Of a DNA stretch of 64,000 nt, positions 55,140 to 63,126 are shown piece by piece; position 1 is the stretch's first letter, and every line of letters starts with the position of its first letter. Origin of the DNA: CAZCVI01 sp964502145 (lineage in GTDB: Bacteria; Acidobacteriota; Aminicenantia; UBA2199); assembly GCA_964502145.1 (NCBI GenBank), contig CAZCVI010000012.1, positions 1 to 64,000 on the forward strand, written 5' to 3'. A program made the translations under genes and the position numbers. The notes below the pieces were generated by a model. That model did no database searches, was not told the origin of the DNA, and saw only the letters and a list, made by a program, of their open reading frames with translations.

Positions 55140-57011
55140 TTAAGCAAAAGCGGGCAATTGATATTCTTCCTGCAATATGCCATGCGTTAAGACAATGATC
55201 AACAAGTCGCTGTCAAAAGGGACATTAATAGTAAATCCTTCCGCGTTGTATTGTTGTTTCAATTTTTCCACTACCTCTGGATTAAAAAAGCCTTGTCGTT
55301 TAATCCGGTCATAGGAGAGGAAGTCATTGATATATTCAATATTTCGTTTTAGTAGATAGGGACTGCCTGGAGCGACAAAGCCGAATTTCTCCCTTTTTAC
55401 AATCTCTGGTGGGAGATACTTTTCAGACATTTTTTTGAGAATGTATTTTTCCTCGAAATCCTTCAATTTCAGGTCTGACGGAATCGTGGTGACAAATTCG
55501 ATCAGGTCTTTATCCAGAAAGGGGTATCGTGCTTCAACCGAGTTGGCCATAGCCATCCGGTCACCATGATCGGAAATCAAATGGTCTGTCAAGCGTAATT
55601 TATAATCCAGGTAAGAGCGTCGTTGGAGATGATCCCGGTTGATCAAACGTTCTTTATTAACGATAAAATGATTCAGACAATCAATATCAGGCATTCGTTC
55701 ATTCATGCCTGCCGAATACAGTTCCTGTTTCACCTTGCCGAAGTAGTGGTGATTCTTTTCATGGAAGAACTCCGCATCGCCCCATAATTTCAGTTGAATG
55801 GCTTCCTCATAAGGCGTATCCGCCGTGATCTTCTTGGGTTGCATTTGCCGCATTTTGTCGAACCGGTAACCGACATACCCGGCAAAAAATTCATCGGAAC
55901 CTTCGCCGCTTAAAATAACCTTGATATCTTGGGCCCGGACCGTTTCTGAGAGTGCCAGTGAACAGGTGTTATAGCTCTCTTTGATGGCGCATTCGCAGTG
56001 GTATATGGCTTTGTGAAGACGATCACTAATATCGGAGAAACGGAACACTATTTCAAAGTGCTTTGATTTGACAAAATTAGCCATGATGCGCTGGTACTTG
56101 GATTCGGAAATCTCTTTTTCCAGAAAGTCTATGGCAAAAGAGTAGCGTTGGTTATCCGGCGTGAGTTTATGGGTGAAGGCGGTAGTAATGGAAGAGTCAA
56201 GGCCACCACTGATATAGAGCCCCACGGGTACATCAGACCGCAGTCGCAATTGCACCGAACGGGTCAATAATTCATCCAATTTCTCCAGGTAATAACGTTC
56301 CCCTTTATTTGCTGGCATCTGGTCTTTCTCCGGGTATATCACATCCCAGTACTCTGTATCCGTGATGCTGCCAGAGTTCTTGATCACCAGATAATGACCG
56401 TTCTCCAGGCTTTTAATATCTTTGAACATCGTCCTTGGACTAATCAATCCAGGGAAAGTAAAAACTTGGTCCAAACCAACCGGATCAACTTCCCGCCTGG
56501 CTTTGGGATGTTGCAATATCGCTTTGATTTCCGAGGCAAAGATAAAAAGACCATCCACCACGGTGTAGAAAAAAGGCAATACTCCAAAGTGATCGCGGGC
56601 GCAGAAGAGCTGTTGCTTTTTAAAATCAAAGATAGCAAACGAAAATTGGCCGTTCAAAAGATTGAGAAAATCGGTGCCTTGTTCCTCATAGAGATGGATC
56701 AGTACTTCCACGTCTGTATTGGTTTTAAACAAATGTCCTTTGGCTTTCAGGTCATCGCGTAATTCGATGTAATTGAATATCTCCCCATTGCAGATCAACA
56801 CGATCGACTCATCCTCGTTAAACAGGGGCTGCATACCTCCTGAAAGGTCAATAATACTCAACCGGGTAAACCCGAATCCCAGGTTCCCCTGGAGAAAGTG
56901 TTGTTTCCCATCCGGTCCTCGATGGTAGAGCGTATCTTCCATTTTTTCGATGATCTTTTCATCAATTCGTTTCTTGTTTGCCATGTCAAAAATTCCGCAG
57001 ATTCCACACAC
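55140..57011 (-). CDS. asnB: asparagine synthetase B (glutamine-hydrolysing)
   Basis: I place the start at a GTG at 57011 because it gives the mature N-terminus CGICGIF required for the glutaminase and has a perfect AGGAGG six bases before it; upstream in-frame ATGs would bury the catalytic Cys. The 623-residue enzyme has an N-terminal class II amidotransferase domain (Cys nucleophile, RHRGPDG variant as YHRGPDG) and an ATP-dependent synthetase domain with pyrophosphate loop ISGGLDSSIT (about 248-257) and LSGEGSDEFFAGY. It makes asparagine from aspartate, or amidates another acid if it is one of the many AsnB paralogues. Stands alone. Confidence 0.94.
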   Translation of the reverse strand: MCGICGIFDMANKKRIDEKIIEKMEDTLYHRGPDGKQHFLQGNLGFGFTRLSIIDLSGGMQPLFNEDESIVLICNGEIFNYIELRDDLKAKGHLFKTNTDVEVLIHLYEEQGTDFLNLLNGQFSFAIFDFKKQQLFCARDHFGVLPFFYTVVDGLFIFASEIKAILQHPKARREVDPVGLDQVFTFPGLISPRTMFKDIKSLENGHYLVIKNSGSITDTEYWDVIYPEKDQMPANKGERYYLEKLDELLTRSVQLRLRSDVPVGLYISGGLDSSITTAFTHKLTPDNQRYSFAIDFLEKEISESKYQRIMANFVKSKHFEIVFRFSDISDRLHKAIYHCECAIKESYNTCSLALSETVRAQDIKVILSGEGSDEFFAGYVGYRFDKMRQMQPKKITADTPYEEAIQLKLWGDAEFFHEKNHHYFGKVKQELYSAGMNERMPDIDCLNHFIVNKERLINRDHLQRRSYLDYKLRLTDHLISDHGDRMAMANSVEARYPFLDKDLIEFVTTIPSDLKLKDFEEKYILKKMSEKYLPPEIVKREKFGFVAPGSPYLLKRNIEYINDFLSYDRIKRQGFFNPEVVEKLKQQYNAEGFTINVPFDSDLLIIVLTHGILQEEYQLPAFA

Positions 57012-57060
57012 AATAAGCCTCCTGAGAGTCATCGGATTAACTACTGATGACATTTATTGT

Positions 57061-57089
57061 ATTATATATTGTTTTAAAATAATTAGCAA
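57061..57089 (-). promoter_or_regulatory. candidate sigma70 promoter of asnB
   Basis: On the minus strand TTGCTA (57084-57089), 17-bp spacer, perfect TATAAT (57061-57066). The -35 box is 15 bases from the flank motif of the repeat at 57105. Confidence 0.65.
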
Positions 57090-57104
57090 GATAGGATCAA
57101 AAAG

Positions 57105-57275
57105 CTGGATTCACCGCCAGATTCTTGAAATCGTTGTGGACGATATGGACTATATGGACGATATGGACTTAGTGGACAAAATAAATCGTTTGTTTTTGAG
57201 TCCACATCGTCCATATAGTCCACATCGTCCATATCGTCCATATACTTTCAAGAATTTGATTGGTCAATCCAAGAC
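57105..57275. repeat. 9-bp-periodic palindromic repeat (TGGACnnn type)
   Basis: Left arm of five tggac units (57135-57177), A/T loop, right arm of five gtcca units (to 57241). The flank ctggattcaccgccag (57105-57120) is the reverse of the conserved 13-mer and points to the asnB promoter; a partial match lies on the right (about 57250-57272). Confidence 0.88.
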
Positions 57276-57299
57276 ACCAACAATATTTCATGCAGCCAC

Positions 57300-59588
57300 C
57301 TATTTCAAGCGAAAGGAAAAGGTTTTGGTAGCCGTATTTCCTGCATAATCGTCCACCTCCACTTTCAAACTATTTTTCCCCTTTTTAAGATTGGTTAGCT
57401 CTTGGATTTTTAACGCGTAAAAATCCGGGTCGTATTCGCACGCGCAATCGTAGGACGTACAGATAGGGAACCCATTCAACCAGACTTTTATAGAAGATTC
57501 ATCCACGCCTTTCCCTTTATCGGTAATTCGTACCAACAAGTGCTGGATTTTTTTCCGCCACCGTGCCCCCGGAGCGAATCCGATTTTTGGGGGGAAGGTA
57601 TCCCGCAGCAAGGCAAAAATACCCGAGGAAATCAACCGGTGTTCATAAGTAAAAGTGGCCGCGTCATACTTTGTCGACTTCGCGCTCCAGCTCTTGCTCC
57701 AGGGATTGTACTTAAAAATGCCCACCTGTTTGGGGTTGGGTAATTTTTTCGTGAACTTATACAGAACCGTATCCAAGAAGGGAAAATTAAAAGGCGACAA
57801 GGCCATTTGTCTTGATAAAATCGGATATAGGCACGGATAGTTTTTCTCTTCCACCCGCAACACTTTTGGTTCGTATACTGAACGGGTAGCAAAAGAAGCT
57901 TCGAATTCATTGCTTTTGAAGGTTTGGCTCACCCCCTCTTGCAAGAAAATAAGTGTTAACCGTTCCTCGATTTCCACCATTTTTATACCATCTTTTAATA
58001 CCGAAAAATGGAGTAACACCTCGTTGGTATTATTTTTGGGCGTGAAACGAAAATAGAGACAATCATTGCTGCAACGCGGTTCTACTGTTTCCTTGTTTGT
58101 GCCCTGGCGAATTTGCAGGTGAAGGTTTTCCCGTGCCAAACGTTTATCCAATACCCGGATAAAAACTTCATCGCGATAGATTTGGGTGTCCAATAAAAGA
58201 GCCGTGACATCTGCCAGATGCGATTGGTTGATGAGGAACCTTCGCTTATAGTAGCGGGAATCAAGCAGGTAAAAATCAAAATCAATGTAACTGGCGTTCC
58301 CGGAAATACCTTTTAATAGGAACGGTGTGCGTTCGAGAATTTCGGTTTGACGCAGCGTACCAGAAGATATTTTCCGGTTCTGCGAGTCGTAGATGTCGCA
58401 ACGGATTTGCGCGGACTCGTCCGCTACCAGTTTATCTATATTTAAGTGGAGTTGTTTTTCTTCCTTGAGATAAATAATACCCGATACGTCCAATTGCGGG
58501 GTTGGAACTTTATAAATAGGAATAATCCCCGTGGCAAAATTTTGATAATTGTCTTCCACCCGTACACGTAATTCATGCGGCCCATAATTCAATTCATCAA
58601 CCAGAACGTCCAGCGGTTTCTTTTCCTGTTCCATATTAAATCCCTTTTGGGAAAAGAGATTGTAATGGTAGCTGACCGAGCTTGATCGCATCAGGTCATA
58701 AGCAAACCCCAACTGGTTATTGTCATCTGGTATAAAGCGGTCGAAACTGACCCGGAAAAAAGGTTTGCCATCCACCTGCGCGGAAATTCGATACGGTGCC
58801 ACTTGTCTGCCGCAATCGGACAGGTCATACGTACTCAATACCATATCAAAAGCCCCCCCCACCAGAACAGGTTGGGGGACAACATAGGTGTCCGCTTCTT
58901 TTTTTTGGAAGCGTACATAGGTCTCTCCTAGCGTCCCGTTACAGGAAGCATCCCCACGGCTACGGAACACCATGCTCCTGAATACCGGCGAATTTTTATC
59001 CTGGGTTGGAGCTTTTAGCCATTGGAACGGATTAAGGGGAGAAAAGTCACGGTCGCGAATCTCCATATGAAGGTGGGGAAAACCCACCCCCGTATCACCG
59101 GAAAAAGCAATAATTTCGCCCTGTTCGAAACGTACTGGATTGGGAAGATCATATTCACCGATATACTTTTTTTCACGCGCTTGTTGAACTTGCCGCAGGA
59201 TATTTTCCAGTGGCTGGCTAAACCGTTCCAGGTGATAATAGATCGAGGTGTTCCCGTCGTCATGTTTTAAGTAGAGTCCCCGGCCCGTGTTGCGGTTGTA
59301 CACATGCATCTTATAAATAGTACCACTGGAAATAGCATAAACTGGGAAACCTGTTTTCTGGTAGGTCCGCAAATCAAACCCGGCGTGGAAGTGATTGGTG
59401 CGATACTCTTGAAAAGTGGAACTGTATCCATCATCAAAATCCAAGGGCCAACGGTATCGCTGGGTGCTCTCTTTGCCTGAGGCCGCACGGTATGGTGCGG
59501 AACCAATCTGGAGAAAACCACACACACCAATTAATATTAAGAACATCAGAAAAAACGTATATTTTAAGCTGCTGGTAGATTCTTTCAT
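57300..59588 (-). CDS. M23-family peptidase (LytM-like) with Ig-like C-terminal domains
   Basis: A 762-residue exported protein with signal peptide (YTFFLMFLILIGVCGFLQIG). The M23 zinc peptidase domain is near the N-terminus: HAGFD gives His68 and Asp72, and FPHLHMEIRD gives His172/His174. It cleaves peptide cross-links in peptidoglycan or removes septal material; DNA has SGTIYKMH and FSGDTGVG strands of the Gly-rich core. The remaining 570 residues are beta-rich and likely Ig-like (one clear pattern with DKGKGVDESSIKVWLNG, then VEVDDYAGNTATKTFSF at the end). The long C-terminal part is unlike E. coli members. Transcribed alone. Confidence 0.88.
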   Translation of the reverse strand: MKESTSSLKYTFFLMFLILIGVCGFLQIGSAPYRAASGKESTQRYRWPLDFDDGYSSTFQEYRTNHFHAGFDLRTYQKTGFPVYAISSGTIYKMHVYNRNTGRGLYLKHDDGNTSIYYHLERFSQPLENILRQVQQAREKKYIGEYDLPNPVRFEQGEIIAFSGDTGVGFPHLHMEIRDRDFSPLNPFQWLKAPTQDKNSPVFRSMVFRSRGDASCNGTLGETYVRFQKKEADTYVVPQPVLVGGAFDMVLSTYDLSDCGRQVAPYRISAQVDGKPFFRVSFDRFIPDDNNQLGFAYDLMRSSSVSYHYNLFSQKGFNMEQEKKPLDVLVDELNYGPHELRVRVEDNYQNFATGIIPIYKVPTPQLDVSGIIYLKEEKQLHLNIDKLVADESAQIRCDIYDSQNRKISSGTLRQTEILERTPFLLKGISGNASYIDFDFYLLDSRYYKRRFLINQSHLADVTALLLDTQIYRDEVFIRVLDKRLARENLHLQIRQGTNKETVEPRCSNDCLYFRFTPKNNTNEVLLHFSVLKDGIKMVEIEERLTLIFLQEGVSQTFKSNEFEASFATRSVYEPKVLRVEEKNYPCLYPILSRQMALSPFNFPFLDTVLYKFTKKLPNPKQVGIFKYNPWSKSWSAKSTKYDAATFTYEHRLISSGIFALLRDTFPPKIGFAPGARWRKKIQHLLVRITDKGKGVDESSIKVWLNGFPICTSYDCACEYDPDFYALKIQELTNLKKGKNSLKVEVDDYAGNTATKTFSFRLK

Positions 59589-59750
59589 TTATTTTTTTTA
59601 TCCCATGTGGATTTTTTTCTTCTTTATTATTTTTTAAATGGAACCATTAAAGATAGATTATAATAGTATCCAGAGTTAATCCAGTATGATAATACATTTA
59701 GATGAAAAAATCAATTATAAAGGGAAAACATTTGATTTTTTTAAGGGAGA

Positions 59751-59791
59751 CTTCCCCGGTCGTCCCATTTTTTTGGGTAGCGACCGGGAAG
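59751..59791 (-). terminator. hairpin downstream of flagellin
   Basis: Inverted repeat cttccccggtcg/cgaccgggaag (one bulge), with an inner ccca/tggg pair, 39 bases beyond the flagellin stop. A weak T-run follows on the minus strand. Confidence 0.5.
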
Positions 59792-59829
59792 CGCAAACAA
59801 TCCAAGAATGTAGGATGGCCGGGAAAAAG

Positions 59830-60672
59830 TTATTGGAACAATTGGAGTACCATTTTATTGGTGGCATTCGACTGGGCCAGTGAGGCCATGCCAGACTCCA
59901 TTAATATCCTGTTCTTGGTAAAATTAGAAACCTCGGTGGCCATATCGGCATCCATGATCGTGGATTCAGCCGCCAGAATGTTCTGGCTCTGGATTTGCAA
60001 TACCCCGATGGAATTGACCAGTCGATTTTGTTGTGCTCCCAATGCACCTCGCATATGGGCGATATTATCAACGGCCCCGCTGACACGGGAGAGAGCATCC
60101 TGGGCATCCGCAGCCGTCAACAAATTGGCATTTTCCAGGCCCATCGCCTGCGTTCCCGCTCCGCTACCACCACCCACAGAGATATCTATACTGGATTGTA
60201 CCTGCGTATCGCCCACGTACACGCTTTTAGTCACCGCTTCTGTCTGGTTGAACAGTTGTTCGCCTTTATAGCTCGTTGTATCCACCGTCCGATCAATCTC
60301 CTGCATGATTTGTTGGAATTCAGCATCGGCGATTTTTCGTTCATTCGCGCCCATTGTTCCTGAAGCTGCCTGTGTAGCCAGTTGAGTCGCCCGGGATAAC
60401 ATGTCTCCCATCTGCGAAAAAGCACCGTCTGCCACCTGGATGATTCCGATGCCGTCATTGGCATTACGAACCCCCTGCGACAAAGCCATAAAATCCGCAT
60501 TCAGAGCTGCCCCAATCGCCAGCCCCGCCGCATCATCCCCAGCCTTGTTAATCCGTCGCCCAGAAGACATCTTCTCCAAACTACTGTTCAATCCACTGCT
60601 GGATAGACCAATATTCTTCTGTGAATTCAACGAATTTAGATTATTTATCACTGAAAATCCTTGACCGGCCAT
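59830..60672 (-). CDS. fliC: flagellin
   Basis: 280 residues, the D0-D1 core of flagellin without the variable D2/D3 outer domains. N-terminus NNLNSLNSQKNIG, then SSGRRINKAGDDAAGLAI; C-terminus with ILAAESTIMDADMATEVSNF and final NKMVLQLFQ. This is the filament subunit, exported through the flagellar type III system; the smooth short core is usual in some lineages. AGGAGG lies 7 bases before the ATG. No sigma28-type promoter is clear upstream; a TTGAAA and TATAAT pair is present but the spacing (14 bases) is poor. The 327 bases upstream to 60999 hold the half repeat and a hairpin. Confidence 0.93.
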   Translation of the reverse strand: MAGQGFSVINNLNSLNSQKNIGLSSSGLNSSLEKMSSGRRINKAGDDAAGLAIGAALNADFMALSQGVRNANDGIGIIQVADGAFSQMGDMLSRATQLATQAASGTMGANERKIADAEFQQIMQEIDRTVDTTSYKGEQLFNQTEAVTKSVYVGDTQVQSSIDISVGGGSGAGTQAMGLENANLLTAADAQDALSRVSGAVDNIAHMRGALGAQQNRLVNSIGVLQIQSQNILAAESTIMDADMATEVSNFTKNRILMESGMASLAQSNATNKMVLQLFQ

Positions 60673-60858
60673 TGGTTCCTCCTATCACTTTAATCTTCTT
60701 ATTTATCTTATCTATGTTCTATCAATATTATATCATTTTTTTCTTTTTTCAACTGTCGTGTAAAAAACCAGTACACCCACTGGGAATACTAATCCGTATC
60801 CTATTTCGTCTTATTAAAAAAAAACTTTAATAATTTTTAAAAAATAAAAAAAATATTA

Positions 60859-60890
60859 TCCCATACTTCCCATCATTCCCATAACTCCCA
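60859..60890. repeat. half element of the TGGGAnnn palindromic repeat family
   Basis: A single arm of four tccca units at 9-base spacing; no partner arm of tggga units precedes it, so it cannot form the hairpin. Confidence 0.7.
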
Positions 60891-60928
60891 TGAACTTGGC
60901 CGAGAATTTTGGCACCCCCAAAGCACCC

Positions 60929-60972
60929 CACCAGCACAGATGCCTAATTAAAACAGACCCTCTGTGCTGGTG
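60929..60972 (-). terminator. inverted repeat downstream of the MFS gene
   Basis: Perfect 11-bp arms caccagcacag/ctgtgctggtg with a 22-base loop, 28 bases past the stop of the MFS gene. No T-run, so the termination role is uncertain. Confidence 0.45.
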
Positions 60973-60999
60973 TTGCACTATAGCGGATATTATCCGTGT

Positions 61000-62313
61000 T
61001 TATGGTTTTTCCAAAACGTTTCCTTCTTTTTTGTTGGCACGTAGCAGCATAAAGGCGAAAAAGAGCCCTACCAAGCCAAGCGAGGCAAACATCACTTGAC
61101 TCGCCGTATAGTTCCCCGTTATTTCTCGCAATCTCCCGTTAAAATAGGGAAATGCCGCCAAACCAATATTTTGAATCGCCGTCATGATTCCAAAAGCCGT
61201 GCCCACATGTTCCTTTTTTACTACCAGGGGAACAGAGGGCCACATTGCTGCCGGGACCAGTACAAAGGCAGCGCCCAGAACGATCATGGGGATAACCGGG
61301 TACATATGGGTCAGTCCCATCAACAAATGGGCGGGAATCATCAGTAAGGAACCAAAAATCATCAAAGTCGCCCGTTTTCCGTATTTATCCACCAGTCGAC
61401 CCGCAAAAGGCGCCAGCACCATGGAAGCAAAAATAATAATGGAGGTCACGCCACCAGTGGTACTGAACATGTGAATGAGATTGGCAAACACCTTATAGAA
61501 AAAGGTACCCGTTTCCGCGTTCACCGAGGGAATCGCCCACTTCTCATTAAAAAACTTTAAGGCCAAGGAGGTGAAAGGAAAAATAGCCGAGTAAAAAGTC
61601 AGGCACAAAAATGTCACGTACCAGAAGGTAGGCTTAAACTGTTTGATATCCTTCAAAACGATTTTCTCACCCGTCGAGTTGTCCTCCAGATTTAAGATAC
61701 GTTCACCCTTGCGATCCAAGAACACATACACCACGTTTGCCAATAATGACAGCATACAAACCAACATGGCGGCAATTAAGGCGTATTTGGGGCCGCCAAA
61801 ATGCTTGGAAATCACTTCTCCCGTATTCAAGGCAAACAGTGTGCCCAATCGGCTGACAGTCAGCGCAATACCAAAGGAGAGGGCCAGTTCTTTACCTTTA
61901 AACCAACGGGCCAGAATAGCACTTTGCACCACCACCAGCGGTTCCGAGCCAGCGCCAAAAATAAAACGACCCACATATAAAAGCGGCAAGCTAGGAGCAA
62001 ATGCCACCACTGCCGATCCCACCAACACCAGGGAGGCAAAAATCATACTCCCCTTGCGTGTACCCAAACGATCAATTAAAAAACCAGAGGCAAACACTGC
62101 CACAATAGCCGCAATACTGTACCAAGTATACATCTTGCCTACATCACTGGGTGATGCGCCCATCGAGGTCATCAAACTATCCGCTATGCCTCCGATAATG
62201 TCATAGGCGAAATATGCACCCAATGTCAGCATGGCTACAAACGCCAATACCGTATACCGATATATCGGTTTGGCCGGATGAAAAAAGCTGTTCTCAGAAT
62301 AATCATTCACCAT
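61000..62313 (-). CDS. MFS transporter, MFSD1-like
   Basis: A 437-residue transporter with about 12 membrane segments, an N-terminal FDR-type loop GFLIDRLGTRKGS, and NGRLREITGNY late in the protein. The sequence, with YFAYDIIGGIADSLMTSMGAS in the first loop, is like the MFSD1-type group of dipeptide or sugar carriers, from memory. Shine-Dalgarno aaggaga is good. The PqqD gene and an intergenic repeat precede it on the same strand. Substrate unknown. Confidence 0.82.
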   Translation of the reverse strand: MVNDYSENSFFHPAKPIYRYTVLAFVAMLTLGAYFAYDIIGGIADSLMTSMGASPSDVGKMYTWYSIAAIVAVFASGFLIDRLGTRKGSMIFASLVLVGSAVVAFAPSLPLLYVGRFIFGAGSEPLVVVQSAILARWFKGKELALSFGIALTVSRLGTLFALNTGEVISKHFGGPKYALIAAMLVCMLSLLANVVYVFLDRKGERILNLEDNSTGEKIVLKDIKQFKPTFWYVTFLCLTFYSAIFPFTSLALKFFNEKWAIPSVNAETGTFFYKVFANLIHMFSTTGGVTSIIIFASMVLAPFAGRLVDKYGKRATLMIFGSLLMIPAHLLMGLTHMYPVIPMIVLGAAFVLVPAAMWPSVPLVVKKEHVGTAFGIMTAIQNIGLAAFPYFNGRLREITGNYTASQVMFASLGLVGLFFAFMLLRANKKEGNVLEKP

Positions 62314-62445
62314 TTATTATCTCCTTTATTTCAAAATAGAGTAAGCAATACTATACTATATATTTCAATAAAAATGAAGTACATAAAAAAAAACGTTGCG
62401 ATGTCACCCCTTATCCGAAAACAATTGTTAAATTTCCAAAATTGT

Positions 62446-62583
62446 GATGGACGTTTATGGACGATATGGACGTTATGGACAATGTGGACTTAGTGGACAA
62501 AAAAATTTTAGTCCATATCGTCCATAACGTCCACATCGTCCATATCGTCCACGTGCGCTCAAGAATCTACCAGTAAATCCAGC
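62446..62583. repeat. 9-bp-periodic palindromic repeat (TGGACnnn type)
   Basis: Left arm of six tggac units, A/T loop (62502-62509), right arm of five gtcca units to 62552, flank cagtaaatccagc at 62571-62583. It lies between the MFS gene and the PqqD-like gene. Confidence 0.88.
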
Positions 62584-62605
62584 CTATGATCAGAGCGTTT
62601 ACTCT

Positions 62606-62980
62606 TTAAACTTTGTATAGAAGATCGACGAATTTATCCTTTTTCATCAAGCCCAGGAAATAAGCCACCCGGTGTTCCGGTTGTTTAAACTCATCCCCAT
62701 AGGTTTCTTTCAAAAGTAAGGCGATATCATTTACAGTACGTTTGCCATCAATTGACCGCCATACCGTTGTGCCTACTTTATCCAGATGAATGTGGAAATC
62801 CTGGCTCTTTCCCACCCACTCGATGATCTTTTTTATCCAGGTGTTTTTAGTTTTTTCTTTGATCAGATACACATTTCCCTTGTCATTGACATCCCAGCGG
62901 ATATTGATAACCGGAATAAAATCCAAGAAATTTGCACTACCTGCTCTTGATTCGGTACTACTCTTTTTTTTTTTGAACAT
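62606..62980 (-). CDS. PqqD-family protein
   Basis: 124 residues, winged-helix-like PqqD fold in the second half (HLDKVGTTVWRSIDGKRTVNDIALLLK, shown in part as LDKVGTTVWRSIDGKRTV, then RVAYFLGLMKKDKFVDLLY). PqqD domains hold the leader peptide of ribosomally made modified peptides for a radical-SAM or other enzyme. No such enzyme or precursor is visible in this window, so the role is open. The first 60 residues are basic and unassigned (FLDFIPVINIRWDVNDKG). Confidence 0.78.
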   Translation of the reverse strand: MFKKKKSSTESRAGSANFLDFIPVINIRWDVNDKGNVYLIKEKTKNTWIKKIIEWVGKSQDFHIHLDKVGTTVWRSIDGKRTVNDIALLLKETYGDEFKQPEHRVAYFLGLMKKDKFVDLLYKV

Positions 62981-63037
62981 AATGATTTATTCTACCTTCT
63001 TTTTTTTCAATTGAAATAATAAAACGTCTTAACACAG

Positions 63038-63079
63038 GGTCAAGGTTGAGCCCTGAACACATCCGGCTCAACCTTGACC
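63038..63079 (-). terminator. hairpin downstream of the OPT transporter
   Basis: Perfect 15-bp arms ggtcaaggttgagcc/ggctcaaccttgacc with a 12-base loop. It follows the stop at 63127 and has no strong T-run. Confidence 0.6.
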
Positions 63080-63126
63080 TTAACTATTCAATCTATAATA
63101 CAATTACAGCTTACAATATTGTAATA

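Noticed and set aside
57012..57053. Upstream ATG for asnB
   Set aside because: It would bury the catalytic N-terminal Cys; the GTG at 57011 has AGGAGG at ideal spacing.
59686..59883. 65-residue rightward frame beyond the flagellin gene
   Set aside because: Protein-like composition, but no Shine-Dalgarno, overlap with the flagellin 3' end and with the flagellin hairpin; left unannotated.
4620..62583. CRISPR-like arrays in the intergenic repeats
   Set aside because: Units are 9-base periodic and palindromic, without constant repeats and unique spacers; no cas genes are present.
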